Assembly (NCBI GenBank): GCA_026004775.1
Contig: BPJU01000021.1
Coordinates: forward strand, 52,528 to 116,527
Direction of reading: 5' to 3'
Source: Pirellulaceae bacterium
Lineage (GTDB): Bacteria; Planctomycetota; Planctomycetia; Pirellulales; Pirellulaceae
Length of the DNA: 64,000 nt
A program made the position numbers and the translations under genes. This document shows positions 55,139-63,083 of the stretch, piece after piece; position 1 is the first letter of the stretch, and each line of letters opens with the position of its first letter. A model generated the notes under the pieces. The model searched no databases. It saw only the letters and a list, made by a program, of their open reading frames with translations, and was not told where the DNA came from.

Positions 55139-55795
55139 ATGCAGCAGCGTCCGCCGGATCAGCAAGACTCGCCTGTGAGTGACGAAGCGCAATTGCTTCG
55201 CCGTGCGCAGCAGGGCGATTTTGCCGCTTTCGAGGCTTTGGTGCAGCATTTGCAGCCCCGGGTTTATGGTCTTGCTCGCCGCATTCTGGGCCAGACGCAC
55301 GATGCCGAAGATGTAACACAACAGACGTTTGTCAGTCTGATCGAGCACCTGGAAGATTTTCGCGGGGAATCGAGCATCGCCACGTGGGTATTGAAGATCG
55401 CCACGAACCACGCCTTGAAGTTGCTCCGCAAGCGGCGGGGATTGCCCACCGTTTCGCTGGATGGGCCGGCGGATCCGGAGGAAGGCTACGCCCGTCTGCC
55501 TCACCCGGACTATATCGCGCAATGGCGAGAGGACCCGGCCGATTTGGCACAAAACCACGAAATCCGCCGGCACATTGAGCAGTTGTTGGATGCGTTGGAT
55601 GACAAATACCGACTGGTGTTCGTGCTGCGAGACATACACGGACTGACGGTGAAGGAAACGGCGGAATTGCTCGGGCTGACGGAAGCCAACGTGAAGGTGC
55701 GGCTGTTGCGGGCGCGCCTCATGCTTCGAGAACAACTCACCCGCCTTTTTGGTGACGAGGCAACTCGTGTGGTTCCTGATCACCGCCACGAGTGA
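55139..55795 (+). CDS. ECF-type RNA polymerase sigma factor
   Basis: 218 residues from ATG 55139 (a GTG at 55073 would add 22 residues). Region 2 has ALVQHLQPRVYGLARRILGQ and DAEDVTQQTFVSLIEHL, and region 4 has LDALDDKYRLVFVLRDIHGL and the helix-turn-helix VKETAELLGLTEANVKVRLLRAR. It recruits RNA polymerase to stress promoters. The zinc anti-sigma gene follows after 67 bp, so they are a regulatory pair, probably controlling the sulfide genes downstream or an unrelated regulon. Confidence 0.9.
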   Translation: MQQRPPDQQDSPVSDEAQLLRRAQQGDFAAFEALVQHLQPRVYGLARRILGQTHDAEDVTQQTFVSLIEHLEDFRGESSIATWVLKIATNHALKLLRKRRGLPTVSLDGPADPEEGYARLPHPDYIAQWREDPADLAQNHEIRRHIEQLLDALDDKYRLVFVLRDIHGLTVKETAELLGLTEANVKVRLLRARLMLREQLTRLFGDEATRVVPDHRHE

Positions 55796-55862
55796 TGCGT
55801 GCCTGTAACCAAAAAGGCGATTCGCGGATCAAGAACAAGGGGCGTTGTGGGATGGTCAGACC

Positions 55863-56117
55863 ATGACCTGCGAAGAATTGCTCAAGGCACTCAACGAATA
55901 CGTCGACGGTACGCTGGACCTTACGGAAGCTGAATGCCAGCAGTTTGCCGAGCATTTGGCGGGGTGCCACCCGTGTCAGGTAGTAGTCGACAACATCCGC
56001 CGCACGATACGGCTGTACAAGGAGGGCGAGCCGTATCCTCTGCCACCCGAATTCGAACGGCGGCTTCACAGCGCCCTCAAGCGGCAATGGGAAGAGAAAT
56101 TCGGCAAGGCCACCTAG
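55863..56117 (+). CDS. Zinc-finger anti-sigma factor (zf-HC2)
   Basis: 84 residues from ATG 55863. The ZAS motif H31-x3-C35-x2-C38 lies in AEHLAGCHPCQVV, with an earlier Cys at 3 in MTCEELLKALNEYVDG. No TM segment is present, so it is a soluble anti-sigma. It should sequester the sigma factor encoded just upstream and release it on oxidation or other stress. Confidence 0.88.
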   Translation: MTCEELLKALNEYVDGTLDLTEAECQQFAEHLAGCHPCQVVVDNIRRTIRLYKEGEPYPLPPEFERRLHSALKRQWEEKFGKAT

Positions 56118-56323
56118 ACGCTTTCGCCGCCGGCGGGTGCGGAACAGGCGGGAATTCTTGTAACCTTTTCGTGGCCGATGGATCAATCCTGTTAGACAAG
56201 CAGTTGGAACCGCTGGAAACTGAGCCACCAACCTGTTTGCCGATGCTGTCCTTTCGGGCGGTGGCCTCGTAGCTGCGGGATCGCATGCATACAACAACAG
56301 TCCAAAGGAAAGGGAGACGGAAC

Positions 56324-56950
56324 ATGGATATTCCTACGATTACCGTTCAAGCCTTGAACCAGCTCCGGCAATCGGGACGCCCGGTGCGGCTGATCGACGT
56401 TCGCACACCCGCTGAATACCGGGAAGTGCACGTGGATTTTGCGGTCAACGTGCCGCTGGACAAAATCAGTCCTGAGACGATTCGCCAACAGGTGAACGGC
56501 GATCCCAATGAACCGATTTATTTTATTTGCCGCTCCGGCAGCCGATCCAATCAGGCGTGCCAAAAGCTACGTAATTTAGGACTGACGAATGTGGTAACTG
56601 TGGAGGGTGGGACGCTGGCGTGGATCGAAGCGGGACTGCCCGTGGTGCGTGGCAAGAAAGCGATATCGCTCGAGCGTCAGGTGCGTATTGCGGCCGGATC
56701 GCTGGTATTGCTGGGTGTCGTGCTGGGATGGTTGGTGCATCCGGCATTCTATGGGCTGTCGGCATTCATCGGCGCCGGCCTTGTTTTCTCCGGTGTTACC
56801 GACACGTGTGGCATGGCGATGATTTTGGCCAAGATGCCCTGGAATCAAGCCGGACAATCGGGCAAGTCGCAGAAAACTTCCAGCGCATCAGGCTCGTCAT
56901 CGTGTAGCTCGACGCCGGAGCCGGCGGCACGCACCACCTGCTGCGGCTAG
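56324..56950 (+). CDS. Rhodanese with DUF2892 membrane domain
   Basis: 208 residues from ATG 56324, with AAAGGGAGA upstream. Residues 5-120 form a rhodanese with RPVRLIDVRTPAEYREVHV and active Cys69 in YFICRSGSRS. Two helices (about 127-175) form DUF2892 and would anchor it in the membrane with the catalytic part in the cytoplasm. The tail is Ser/Gly-rich and ends in a Cys pair. It transfers sulfane sulfur and opens the sulfide-oxidation gene set. Confidence 0.9.
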   Translation: MDIPTITVQALNQLRQSGRPVRLIDVRTPAEYREVHVDFAVNVPLDKISPETIRQQVNGDPNEPIYFICRSGSRSNQACQKLRNLGLTNVVTVEGGTLAWIEAGLPVVRGKKAISLERQVRIAAGSLVLLGVVLGWLVHPAFYGLSAFIGAGLVFSGVTDTCGMAMILAKMPWNQAGQSGKSQKTSSASGSSSCSSTPEPAARTTCCG

Positions 56951-57007
56951 ATCAACCCCGCAGAGCATTGGCTTCTTACCTGGAAAAAACCACAAGGAGT
57001 GGGACCG

Positions 57008-58423
57008 ATGTTACTCTATCAACGCTTTGTGCCCGGACTGGCGATCGCTTCCTACGTGGTGGGCGACGAGCGTACAGGCGAGGCGGCTGTCATCGACCCG
57101 ACTCGCGACGTGGACGACTTTCTTCACTACGCGCACCGGCACGACCTGCACATCCGGCACATCCTGGAAACTCATGTGCACGCCGATTTCGTGGTAGGAT
57201 CGCGGGAACTGAAAGCTCGGTTGGGTGACGTGCCGGTAATCCACGCGTCGGGGTTGGGGGGTGACGAGTGGACGCCGGCTCATGCCGATCAGCTCGTCCG
57301 AAACGGCGACGAGGTCCACGTCGGTTCATTGCGGCTGCGAGCCATGCATACGCCCGGCCACACGCCGGAGCACGTATCGTGGGCCTTGTATGACGACAGC
57401 CGAAGCAAGGAAGTTCCTTGGGTACTTTTTACCGGCGACTTGTTGTTCGTGGGCGATGTAGGACGCCCGGACTTGTTAGGAAAAGAAGCACAAAAGGAGT
57501 TGGCCCACGAGCTGTATAAGAGTCTCTTTGAAAGGTTGGTGGATATCCCTGACATAACAGAGATTTTTCCTAACCATGGGGCTGGATCGTTGTGTGGCAA
57601 GGCGATCAATTCTCGTCGATCTTCCACTGTAGGTTTTGAACGCCGGTTTAACCCGGCTCTGGTTCGCAAACCTGAGGAGGAGTGGGTCCGAGACCTGATG
57701 ACCGACATGCCTCCGGCACCTCCCTATTTTCGCCGGATGAAAAAGATCAACCGCGAGGGGCCGGCCGTGCTTGGGCCTGAGCTGCCGGGCAGTCGGCGCT
57801 GGAGCCCCAAAGAGATCTATGAGCGCACATGCTCGAACTGCCTGGTGCTGGATGTGCGGTCAAAAGAAGCATTCGCGGCGGCGCATATTCCGGGAGCAAT
57901 CAACATCCCGTTTGGCCCACAGTTGCCGACATGGGCTGGTTGGGTGTTGCCGTACGACCAGCCGATCCAGTTGGTGGTGGACAATCCGGCCCAAGTATCC
58001 GAGGTTGTGACGCACCTGTTGCGGGTCGGCTTTGACGACATCCAGGGGTACCTCCTGGGCGGGTTGGAGGCTTGGGAGACAAGTGGTTTTCCGATCGCCT
58101 CATTGGATACGCTTTCGGTGCACGAGTTGCATCGGGCGCTACAGCGGGAGCGCAATCGGGTGACGGTGTTGGACGTGCGGACAGAAAAAGAGTGGAAGGC
58201 CGGTCATATCGATGGGGCCATCCATATTCATGGAGGAATGCTCCAGGAACAGTTTGACGCGATACCGCGTGACCGGCCGGTCTTCGTGGTGTGTGGCTCC
58301 GGCTACCGAGCGTCGATTGCAGCGTCGTTCCTGAAGCGCGAGGGCTTTCCCCAAGTTATCAATGTGCTGGGCGGGATGACAGCCTGGAAAGCCGCCGGAC
58401 TACCGACCGTTCAAGACTCTTGA
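57008..58423 (+). CDS. Persulfide dioxygenase-like MBL protein with two rhodanese domains
   Basis: 471 residues from ATG 57008, preceded by AAGGAG. The metallo-beta-lactamase fold has H56-V-H58-A-D60 in LETHVHADFVVG, then AMHTPGHTPEHVSW and FTGDLLFVGDVGRPDL, the ETHE1-type pattern with a mononuclear iron. Two rhodanese domains follow: the first (about 270-365) has VVDNPAQ in place of the active Cys and is probably inactive; the second has VVCGSGYRAS with the Cys. It should oxidise glutathione or protein persulfide to sulfite and pass sulfur on. Confidence 0.92.
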   Translation: MLLYQRFVPGLAIASYVVGDERTGEAAVIDPTRDVDDFLHYAHRHDLHIRHILETHVHADFVVGSRELKARLGDVPVIHASGLGGDEWTPAHADQLVRNGDEVHVGSLRLRAMHTPGHTPEHVSWALYDDSRSKEVPWVLFTGDLLFVGDVGRPDLLGKEAQKELAHELYKSLFERLVDIPDITEIFPNHGAGSLCGKAINSRRSSTVGFERRFNPALVRKPEEEWVRDLMTDMPPAPPYFRRMKKINREGPAVLGPELPGSRRWSPKEIYERTCSNCLVLDVRSKEAFAAAHIPGAINIPFGPQLPTWAGWVLPYDQPIQLVVDNPAQVSEVVTHLLRVGFDDIQGYLLGGLEAWETSGFPIASLDTLSVHELHRALQRERNRVTVLDVRTEKEWKAGHIDGAIHIHGGMLQEQFDAIPRDRPVFVVCGSGYRASIAASFLKREGFPQVINVLGGMTAWKAAGLPTVQDS

Positions 58424-58493
58424 CAGTTACTGCGGCGCGGCAGAGAAAGTCGGGCTGCTTCTGTGAGGTCTTTCCTGACAGAGGGATGCGCAG

Positions 58494-59405
58494 ATGTTCT
58501 GGGCATGGATGGGGGCACTGTTGATCGGCACCACCTTGGGGCTACTCGGATCGGGGGGCTCGATCTTGACCGTGCCGGTGCTCGTTTACCTGTTGGGCCA
58601 CGAACAAAAAACCGCCATTGCCGAATCGTTGGCGGTCGTCGGCGCCATCGCCGTTGCCGGTACAGTTTTCTACGCCCGCCATCGCTGTGTAGATTGGCCC
58701 AGTGTCTTGTACTTTGGATTGCCCGGTGTGGCAGGAACGTATGCAGGCGCGTGGTTTTCCCGTTTCGTACCGGGCCCGGTACAGCTTGTCCTGTTTGCTA
58801 TCCTGATGCTGTCGGCGGCTGTGTTCGTGTGGAGTTCATCGGACGCAAACGGCTCTGCTGGCCAAGCACTGGAGAACCGCACCACACCGGCCACCGCTCA
58901 GCAAACGTGGCGAACTCGCGGGATAACCCTACTCGAAGGCTTAGCCGTAGGAGTGGTTACCGGGCTGGTCGGCGTCGGTGGTGGCTTCCTGATCGTGCCG
59001 TCTTTGGTAGTACTCGCTGGCCTGCCCATGCGGGTAGCTGTCGGAACGAGTCTGACCATCATTGCGATGAACTCCGGCAGCGGTTTTCTCAAATACCTGG
59101 GTGTCTTGAAAGAACTGGATTTGCATGTCGATTGGCAGACGATTGGCCTGTTCACGGCAGTCGGCATGGCCGGAGCCGTAGTCGGCGGTGCCGTCAACCG
59201 CCGGCTGAGCCAACGGTACCTACGAAAACTGTTTGCCGGACTGTTGGTGGTAGCAGCGGTTTTTATTCTGGGCCGAGAGATCCCACGGCTGATGACGCAT
59301 TCTGTGCGCTCGACGACGAGGCAAGTGGTGCTGGGTGCGGATCGGCCATTGGAGATGTCTGCCGGCGTTGGCGATTACGGACAGACAGTGCCATCAGCTG
59401 GCTGA
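58494..59405 (+). CDS. TauE/SafE (TSUP) sulfite or sulfur-anion exporter
   Basis: 303 residues with about eight TM helices. The N-terminal motif [20 protein letters not shown] and its repeat in the second half, [17 protein letters not shown], are the paired signatures of the family. The C-terminal 25 residues are hydrophilic. Placed between persulfide dioxygenase and SQR it most likely exports sulfite or thiosulfate produced by sulfide oxidation. Confidence 0.9.
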   Translation: MFWAWMGALLIGTTLGLLGSGGSILTVPVLVYLLGHEQKTAIAESLAVVGAIAVAGTVFYARHRCVDWPSVLYFGLPGVAGTYAGAWFSRFVPGPVQLVLFAILMLSAAVFVWSSSDANGSAGQALENRTTPATAQQTWRTRGITLLEGLAVGVVTGLVGVGGGFLIVPSLVVLAGLPMRVAVGTSLTIIAMNSGSGFLKYLGVLKELDLHVDWQTIGLFTAVGMAGAVVGGAVNRRLSQRYLRKLFAGLLVVAAVFILGREIPRLMTHSVRSTTRQVVLGADRPLEMSAGVGDYGQTVPSAG

Positions 59406-59859
59406 TCCCGACGGGGATTGACTTGGCGGCGGGCGCGCGGTCGGGGGTTCGAGCGTGCGAAGCGTTTCTCAGCCGCTTAAGCGAGATCGAGATGTTGACC
59501 GGCGATTGGAAGGGTTGCGACTGATGACCGAGCTCGGCCGCTGTTGGTTGCGTTGGCGCTGGTTTTGAACCATCTGTGATCCTGCCACTGCGCTGGGTGC
59601 CATATCGCCGCTGAGCTGGCCGCTGGGAACTGTGCCGTGTCCGGTTTCGTTGACTCGTAGCCCTCAATTGCCACAGCCATCCTCGCGGATTCAACCGTCA
59701 CCTGTGAACTGACGCTCTACGCTTTGTCCAGGGGGAGTCATGCCAACCTTTTCCACTTGAACTTAACGACTGGTCCAGTTTTCGGGGAGGCTCTTACGCA
59801 CCACCATTCCAGTGAACTGCTACGGGGATCGCAGAACGACCGAAGGGAGGAAAAGCACT
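59406..59859. other. Intergenic stretch upstream of SQR
   Basis: There is no recognisable gene in 454 bp; frames here are shadows or have no domain. The SQR promoter probably lies near its right end. Confidence 0.45.
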
Positions 59860-61140
59860 ATGAGTACCAGGGAAGCCGATTTACGGATAAATGCTCGTGC
59901 CGACGCAGATCGGCCCACTCCCGGGCCTAACCATCACACTGTGGTTATCGTGGGCGGCGGGACAGCCGGCATTACGGTGGCGGCGCAACTTACCCGGGGA
60001 CTTTGGAACAACACCGACGTGGCGGTGATTGAACCGTCGGATCGGCACTTTTATCAACCGGCCTGGACCTTGGTCGGCGGTGGTGCTTACCGGTTGGAAG
60101 CTACGTGCCGGCCCGAAGCGGCCGTGATGCCGGCAAAAGTGACATGGCTGAAAAAGGCCGTGACCGAATTCCAACCGGATCACAGTTGCGTCGTCACAGC
60201 AGACGGCGTGAAGGTAGGGTATGACTATTTGGTAGTGGCTGCCGGCTTGAAGATTTACTGGGATAAAGTTGCCGGCCTGAAAGAGACCATCGGCAGGAAC
60301 AACGTGTGCACAAACTACTCGTATGATACGGCCGGCTATACTTGGAAATGCATCCGGAATTTTCAGGGAGGGACGGCTATTTTCACTCAACCCAAGGGTG
60401 CTATCAAGTGCGGGGGCGCGCCCCAAAAAATCTGCTACCTGGCCGAGGACTATTTTCGCCGCAAAGGAATTCGCAATAAGGCGGCGTGTGGAGCTGGCCC
60501 AGCTACCTTTGGCGGAGGTAGCTTTTCGTGCCATTGTTGCCCCTGGCAAAGCCCTTTTTGGGTTGCCAAGTACGGCCGGCCCGCCTTGTCGATCGCCGTT
60601 GAGACTATATTTGGACACCATTTGGTAGAAATTCGAGGGGACGCCCGAGAGGCGGTCTTCGAGAATGTGAACAACGGCGAACGTATGGTGATGCAATTTG
60701 ACATGATGCACGTGACTCCTCCTCAGGGGCCGCCTGAGTTTATTGCGCGCAGTCCCCTGGCCGACGCACACGGCTGGGTAGACGTCGACAAATACACGTT
60801 GCAGCATGTGCGTTACCCTAACGTGTTTGCTTTAGGGGATTGCAGTAATTTGCCGACGTCCAAAACGGGGGCCGCTGTCCGGAAGCAGGCTCCTGTGTTG
60901 GTAAAGAATTTGCGGTCACTGATGGCCGGCCGGCCGTTGACGGCCCGCTACAATGGGTACACATCCTGTCCGTTAGTTACTCGCTATGGCCGGGTAGTCC
61001 TTGCGGAGTTCGATTACGAGGGCAATCCGCTGGAAACGTTTCCCTTCGACCAGGCCAAGGAACGCTGGACGATGTGGTTACTGAAAAAGTATCTATTGCC
61101 CGTCCTGTACTGGCACGGCATGCTTAAGGGTAGAGCCTAA
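59860..61140 (+). CDS. sqr: Sulfide:quinone oxidoreductase, with an anomalous internal segment
   Basis: 426 residues from ATG 59860, preceded by GGGAGG. FAD motif VVIVGGGTAGITVAAQL near 29-45; YQPAWTLVGGG; catalytic cysteines in IKCGGAPQKI (near 190) and FALGDCSNLPTSKT (near 330). It oxidises sulfide to a persulfide and reduces quinone at the membrane. Residues 208-236, Gly/Cys-rich, do not look like SQR, whereas the +1 frame over the same bases reads VAPGKALFGLP, close to the normal FGV-KY motif. Paired frameshifts (real or from sequencing) are likely; see findings. Confidence 0.88.
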   Translation: MSTREADLRINARADADRPTPGPNHHTVVIVGGGTAGITVAAQLTRGLWNNTDVAVIEPSDRHFYQPAWTLVGGGAYRLEATCRPEAAVMPAKVTWLKKAVTEFQPDHSCVVTADGVKVGYDYLVVAAGLKIYWDKVAGLKETIGRNNVCTNYSYDTAGYTWKCIRNFQGGTAIFTQPKGAIKCGGAPQKICYLAEDYFRRKGIRNKAACGAGPATFGGGSFSCHCCPWQSPFWVAKYGRPALSIAVETIFGHHLVEIRGDAREAVFENVNNGERMVMQFDMMHVTPPQGPPEFIARSPLADAHGWVDVDKYTLQHVRYPNVFALGDCSNLPTSKTGAAVRKQAPVLVKNLRSLMAGRPLTARYNGYTSCPLVTRYGRVVLAEFDYEGNPLETFPFDQAKERWTMWLLKKYLLPVLYWHGMLKGRA

Positions 61141-61406
61141 CAGTACTGTGGCAATTCGCTACGGCCAGATTCGCGCAATTCGGAATCATCCATCTTGCGG
61201 CTACGAGGATGTTGGTGCCGCCGCTCGTTCGCACGGGATTCGTGCGGTATGCTAATACGGTCGGCACTACCAGTTTGCCAGCGTCAAGAACAAGGAGCCG
61301 CAGATGGACCGTAACGGCGTGACAGCACTATTGCTGTGTCCCGGTTCAGTCGGAACTGGACGTGACGGGGGTACGGGCTAAGATACCCCAAGAAAGGAGG
61401 AACGCC

Positions 61407-61718
61407 ATGTCCAGAACGCGCCGGTTTTTCTCGCCGGAGGATAAAGTCGCTATCCTCCGCAAGCATTTCCTCGAGGGAGTGCCCGTCTCAGAGATCTGTA
61501 AACAACTCGACCTCAACCCCGCCCAGTTCTACAACTGGCAGCGGGAACTCTTCGAGAACGGCCACTTGGCCTTCCGAACCCCAAAGCAGGATCCCAAGAC
61601 CGCACGGCTCGAATCCGAAAATGCCAAGCTCCGGGCGAAACTCGAACAAAAGAACGAAGTACTTGCCGAACTCATGGAGGAGCACGTCAAATTAAAAAAG
61701 GAACTTGGGGAGATCTGA
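61407..61718 (+). CDS. IS3 OrfA, helix-turn-helix protein
   Basis: 103 residues from ATG 61407. HTH_Tnp_1 domain: RFFSPEDKVAILRKHFLEG, then VSEICKQLDLNPAQFYNWQ, and a coiled-coil tail rich in Glu and Lys used for dimerisation. It binds the element's ends; with a -1 shift near its end it fuses to OrfB. Confidence 0.88.
   Translation: MSRTRRFFSPEDKVAILRKHFLEGVPVSEICKQLDLNPAQFYNWQRELFENGHLAFRTPKQDPKTARLESENAKLRAKLEQKNEVLAELMEEHVKLKKELGEI
61694..61700 (+). promoter_or_regulatory. Programmed -1 frameshift site A AAA AAG
   Basis: The heptamer AAAAAAG lies in the OrfA frame before its stop (61716-61718). Slipping by -1 joins OrfA to the OrfB frame, the usual IS3 mechanism for making the transposase. 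Confidence 0.8.
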
Positions 61719-62479
61719 AGGAGGGTTGGGTCTCCCCCGAAATTCGGGACCAGATCGTCGATTTCCTGGTGCAATGGGCCAAAAAGACGGAAATCGCCCT
61801 CTGCACCCTGATCCTGTGGCTCGGCATCTGCCGCTCCAAGTTCTATCTGTGGCAGCAACATTACGGCAAAGTCCGTGAACAGGACCGCTGGATTCCCCGT
61901 GACCATTGGATCACTCCCGAGGAACGCCGGGCTATTATCGACTACGCCCGAAAACACCCGGGAGTCGGCTACCGCCGACTGACCTTTCTCTGCCGTGAAT
62001 TCCGTCAATTCATCACTCTCTGCCAGTTCCATCACATTATGACTTCACCCTACTATCCTCAATCCAACGGCAAAATTGAACGCTCCTTCGGAAGTCTCAA
62101 ACGGGAGTGCCTCCGCCCGCAAACTCCCTTGACCGTCGAGGATGCCAGACGCGTTATCCAAAACTCTGTAAACGAGTACAACCACAGCCGGCTCCATGCC
62201 GCCATCGGCTATGTCGCTCCCGCCGATCGTTTACATGGCCTGGACGCAATCATCCATCAAAAGCGCGATGAAAAGCTCCAGGAGGCACGTGAGCTTCGCC
62301 GCCAACGACGCCAGGCTGCTCACCAGGCAACCATGCGGCAAGATAACCGCATCGATTTCGCCCTCCTGCGACGCACCGTCTTTATGGCCAACGTCCTCGA
62401 GGTACTCGTCGGCCTGCAACACTATCGCGGGAAGCGGACCGCAACGCCGCGGGCCCTGTCCTATCCATCAACATCCTGA
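61700..62479 (+). pseudogene. IS3 OrfB transposase, internally deleted
   Basis: Read after the frameshift it has SPEIRDQIVDFLVQWAKKT, then GYRRLTFLC, an abrupt join to REFRQFITLCQFHHI and SPYYPQSNGKIERSFGSLKRE, the end of the rve integrase domain. About 100 residues carrying the first two catalytic acidic residues (including the expected DNGPQF) are missing. The Glu region SNGKIERS remains. It cannot be active. Confidence 0.85.
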
Positions 62480-62699
62480 CGGGAAAAACCGTCGCTCCTT
62501 CTCCGTCAATCTCCAACGAGGCATCTTCCGATGCTTTTACCCCCAATGCCAGTGCCAAAGCAATGTCCATGACCTCTGGGCTACCTGCCACAACCTCGAC
62601 CTTCCCTCCGCGGCTCGATCTTTGGCCGAACGTTTTCCACCCGCCTTGATCAGTCCTGACAATACCCCTACAACAGAGAAGAGGAACCCGTCGTCATGA
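62430..62699 (+). pseudogene. CHC2 zinc-finger passenger of IS3, frame-broken
   Basis: In this frame it reads RGPCPIHQHPDGKNRRSFSV then GIFRCFYPQCQCQSNVHDLW, a DNA-primase-type CHC2 zinc finger. Its expected N-terminal part (RIDFALLRRTVFMANVLE) is in the OrfB frame just upstream, so a shift near 62430 separates them. Similar proteins follow IS3 transposases in other planctomycetes, from memory. Confidence 0.7.
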
Positions 62700-62756
62700 A
62701 CGGTTTCTACTTTATGCCCTTGATCCCGGTTGTCCAGTTATGGCTGAGCCAACACA

Positions 62757-63083
62757 GTAACAATGGCCCGGCCCGTGTCCAACCAACCCTGTGAGCAACA
62801 TGCAGGCGTGGTGTGGACTCCACGCAGTGTTCAAACCCCACGGCGTCACCCTGCCAACCGCGTGGAGAGTAGAGCGGGCGTAGGCTTGGACTTTTTCGTG
62901 GTGGACCAGATTATTCGCGCCGGCAGCACACTAGGCCATGTGACCAAACCGGTCAACCACCATCCGTCCCCGAAGGCACCCGTTTTTACTAACTCAGTCC
63001 AACCGGCCAGTCAAACATTCTCTGTGCCCTCTGTGCCCTCTGTGGCTAATGCCAATCGCTGTGTCCTCTGCGGCTAACGCTAA
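62757..63083. other. Gene-poor stretch with microsatellite
   Basis: About 63018-63045 holds CTCTGTGCC-like short repeats. No gene is supported between the IS3 end and the RHS frame. Confidence 0.45.

Larger units (their letters stand above)
61337..62756 (+). mobile_element. IS3-family element, degenerate
   Basis: The left end TGTCCCGGTTCAGTCGG begins at 61337 and the right end finishes GAGCCAACACA at 62756; over 25 bp the ends match imperfectly as inverted repeats (about 17). Inside are OrfA, a slippery site, a deleted OrfB and a CHC2 zinc-finger remnant. No target duplication is evident. Confidence 0.7.

Noticed and set aside
58463..59524. Second long plus-strand frame over the TauE/SafE gene
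   Set aside because: It is very rich in Arg and Cys and has no TM helices; the overlapping frame at 58494 has the paired TSUP motifs.
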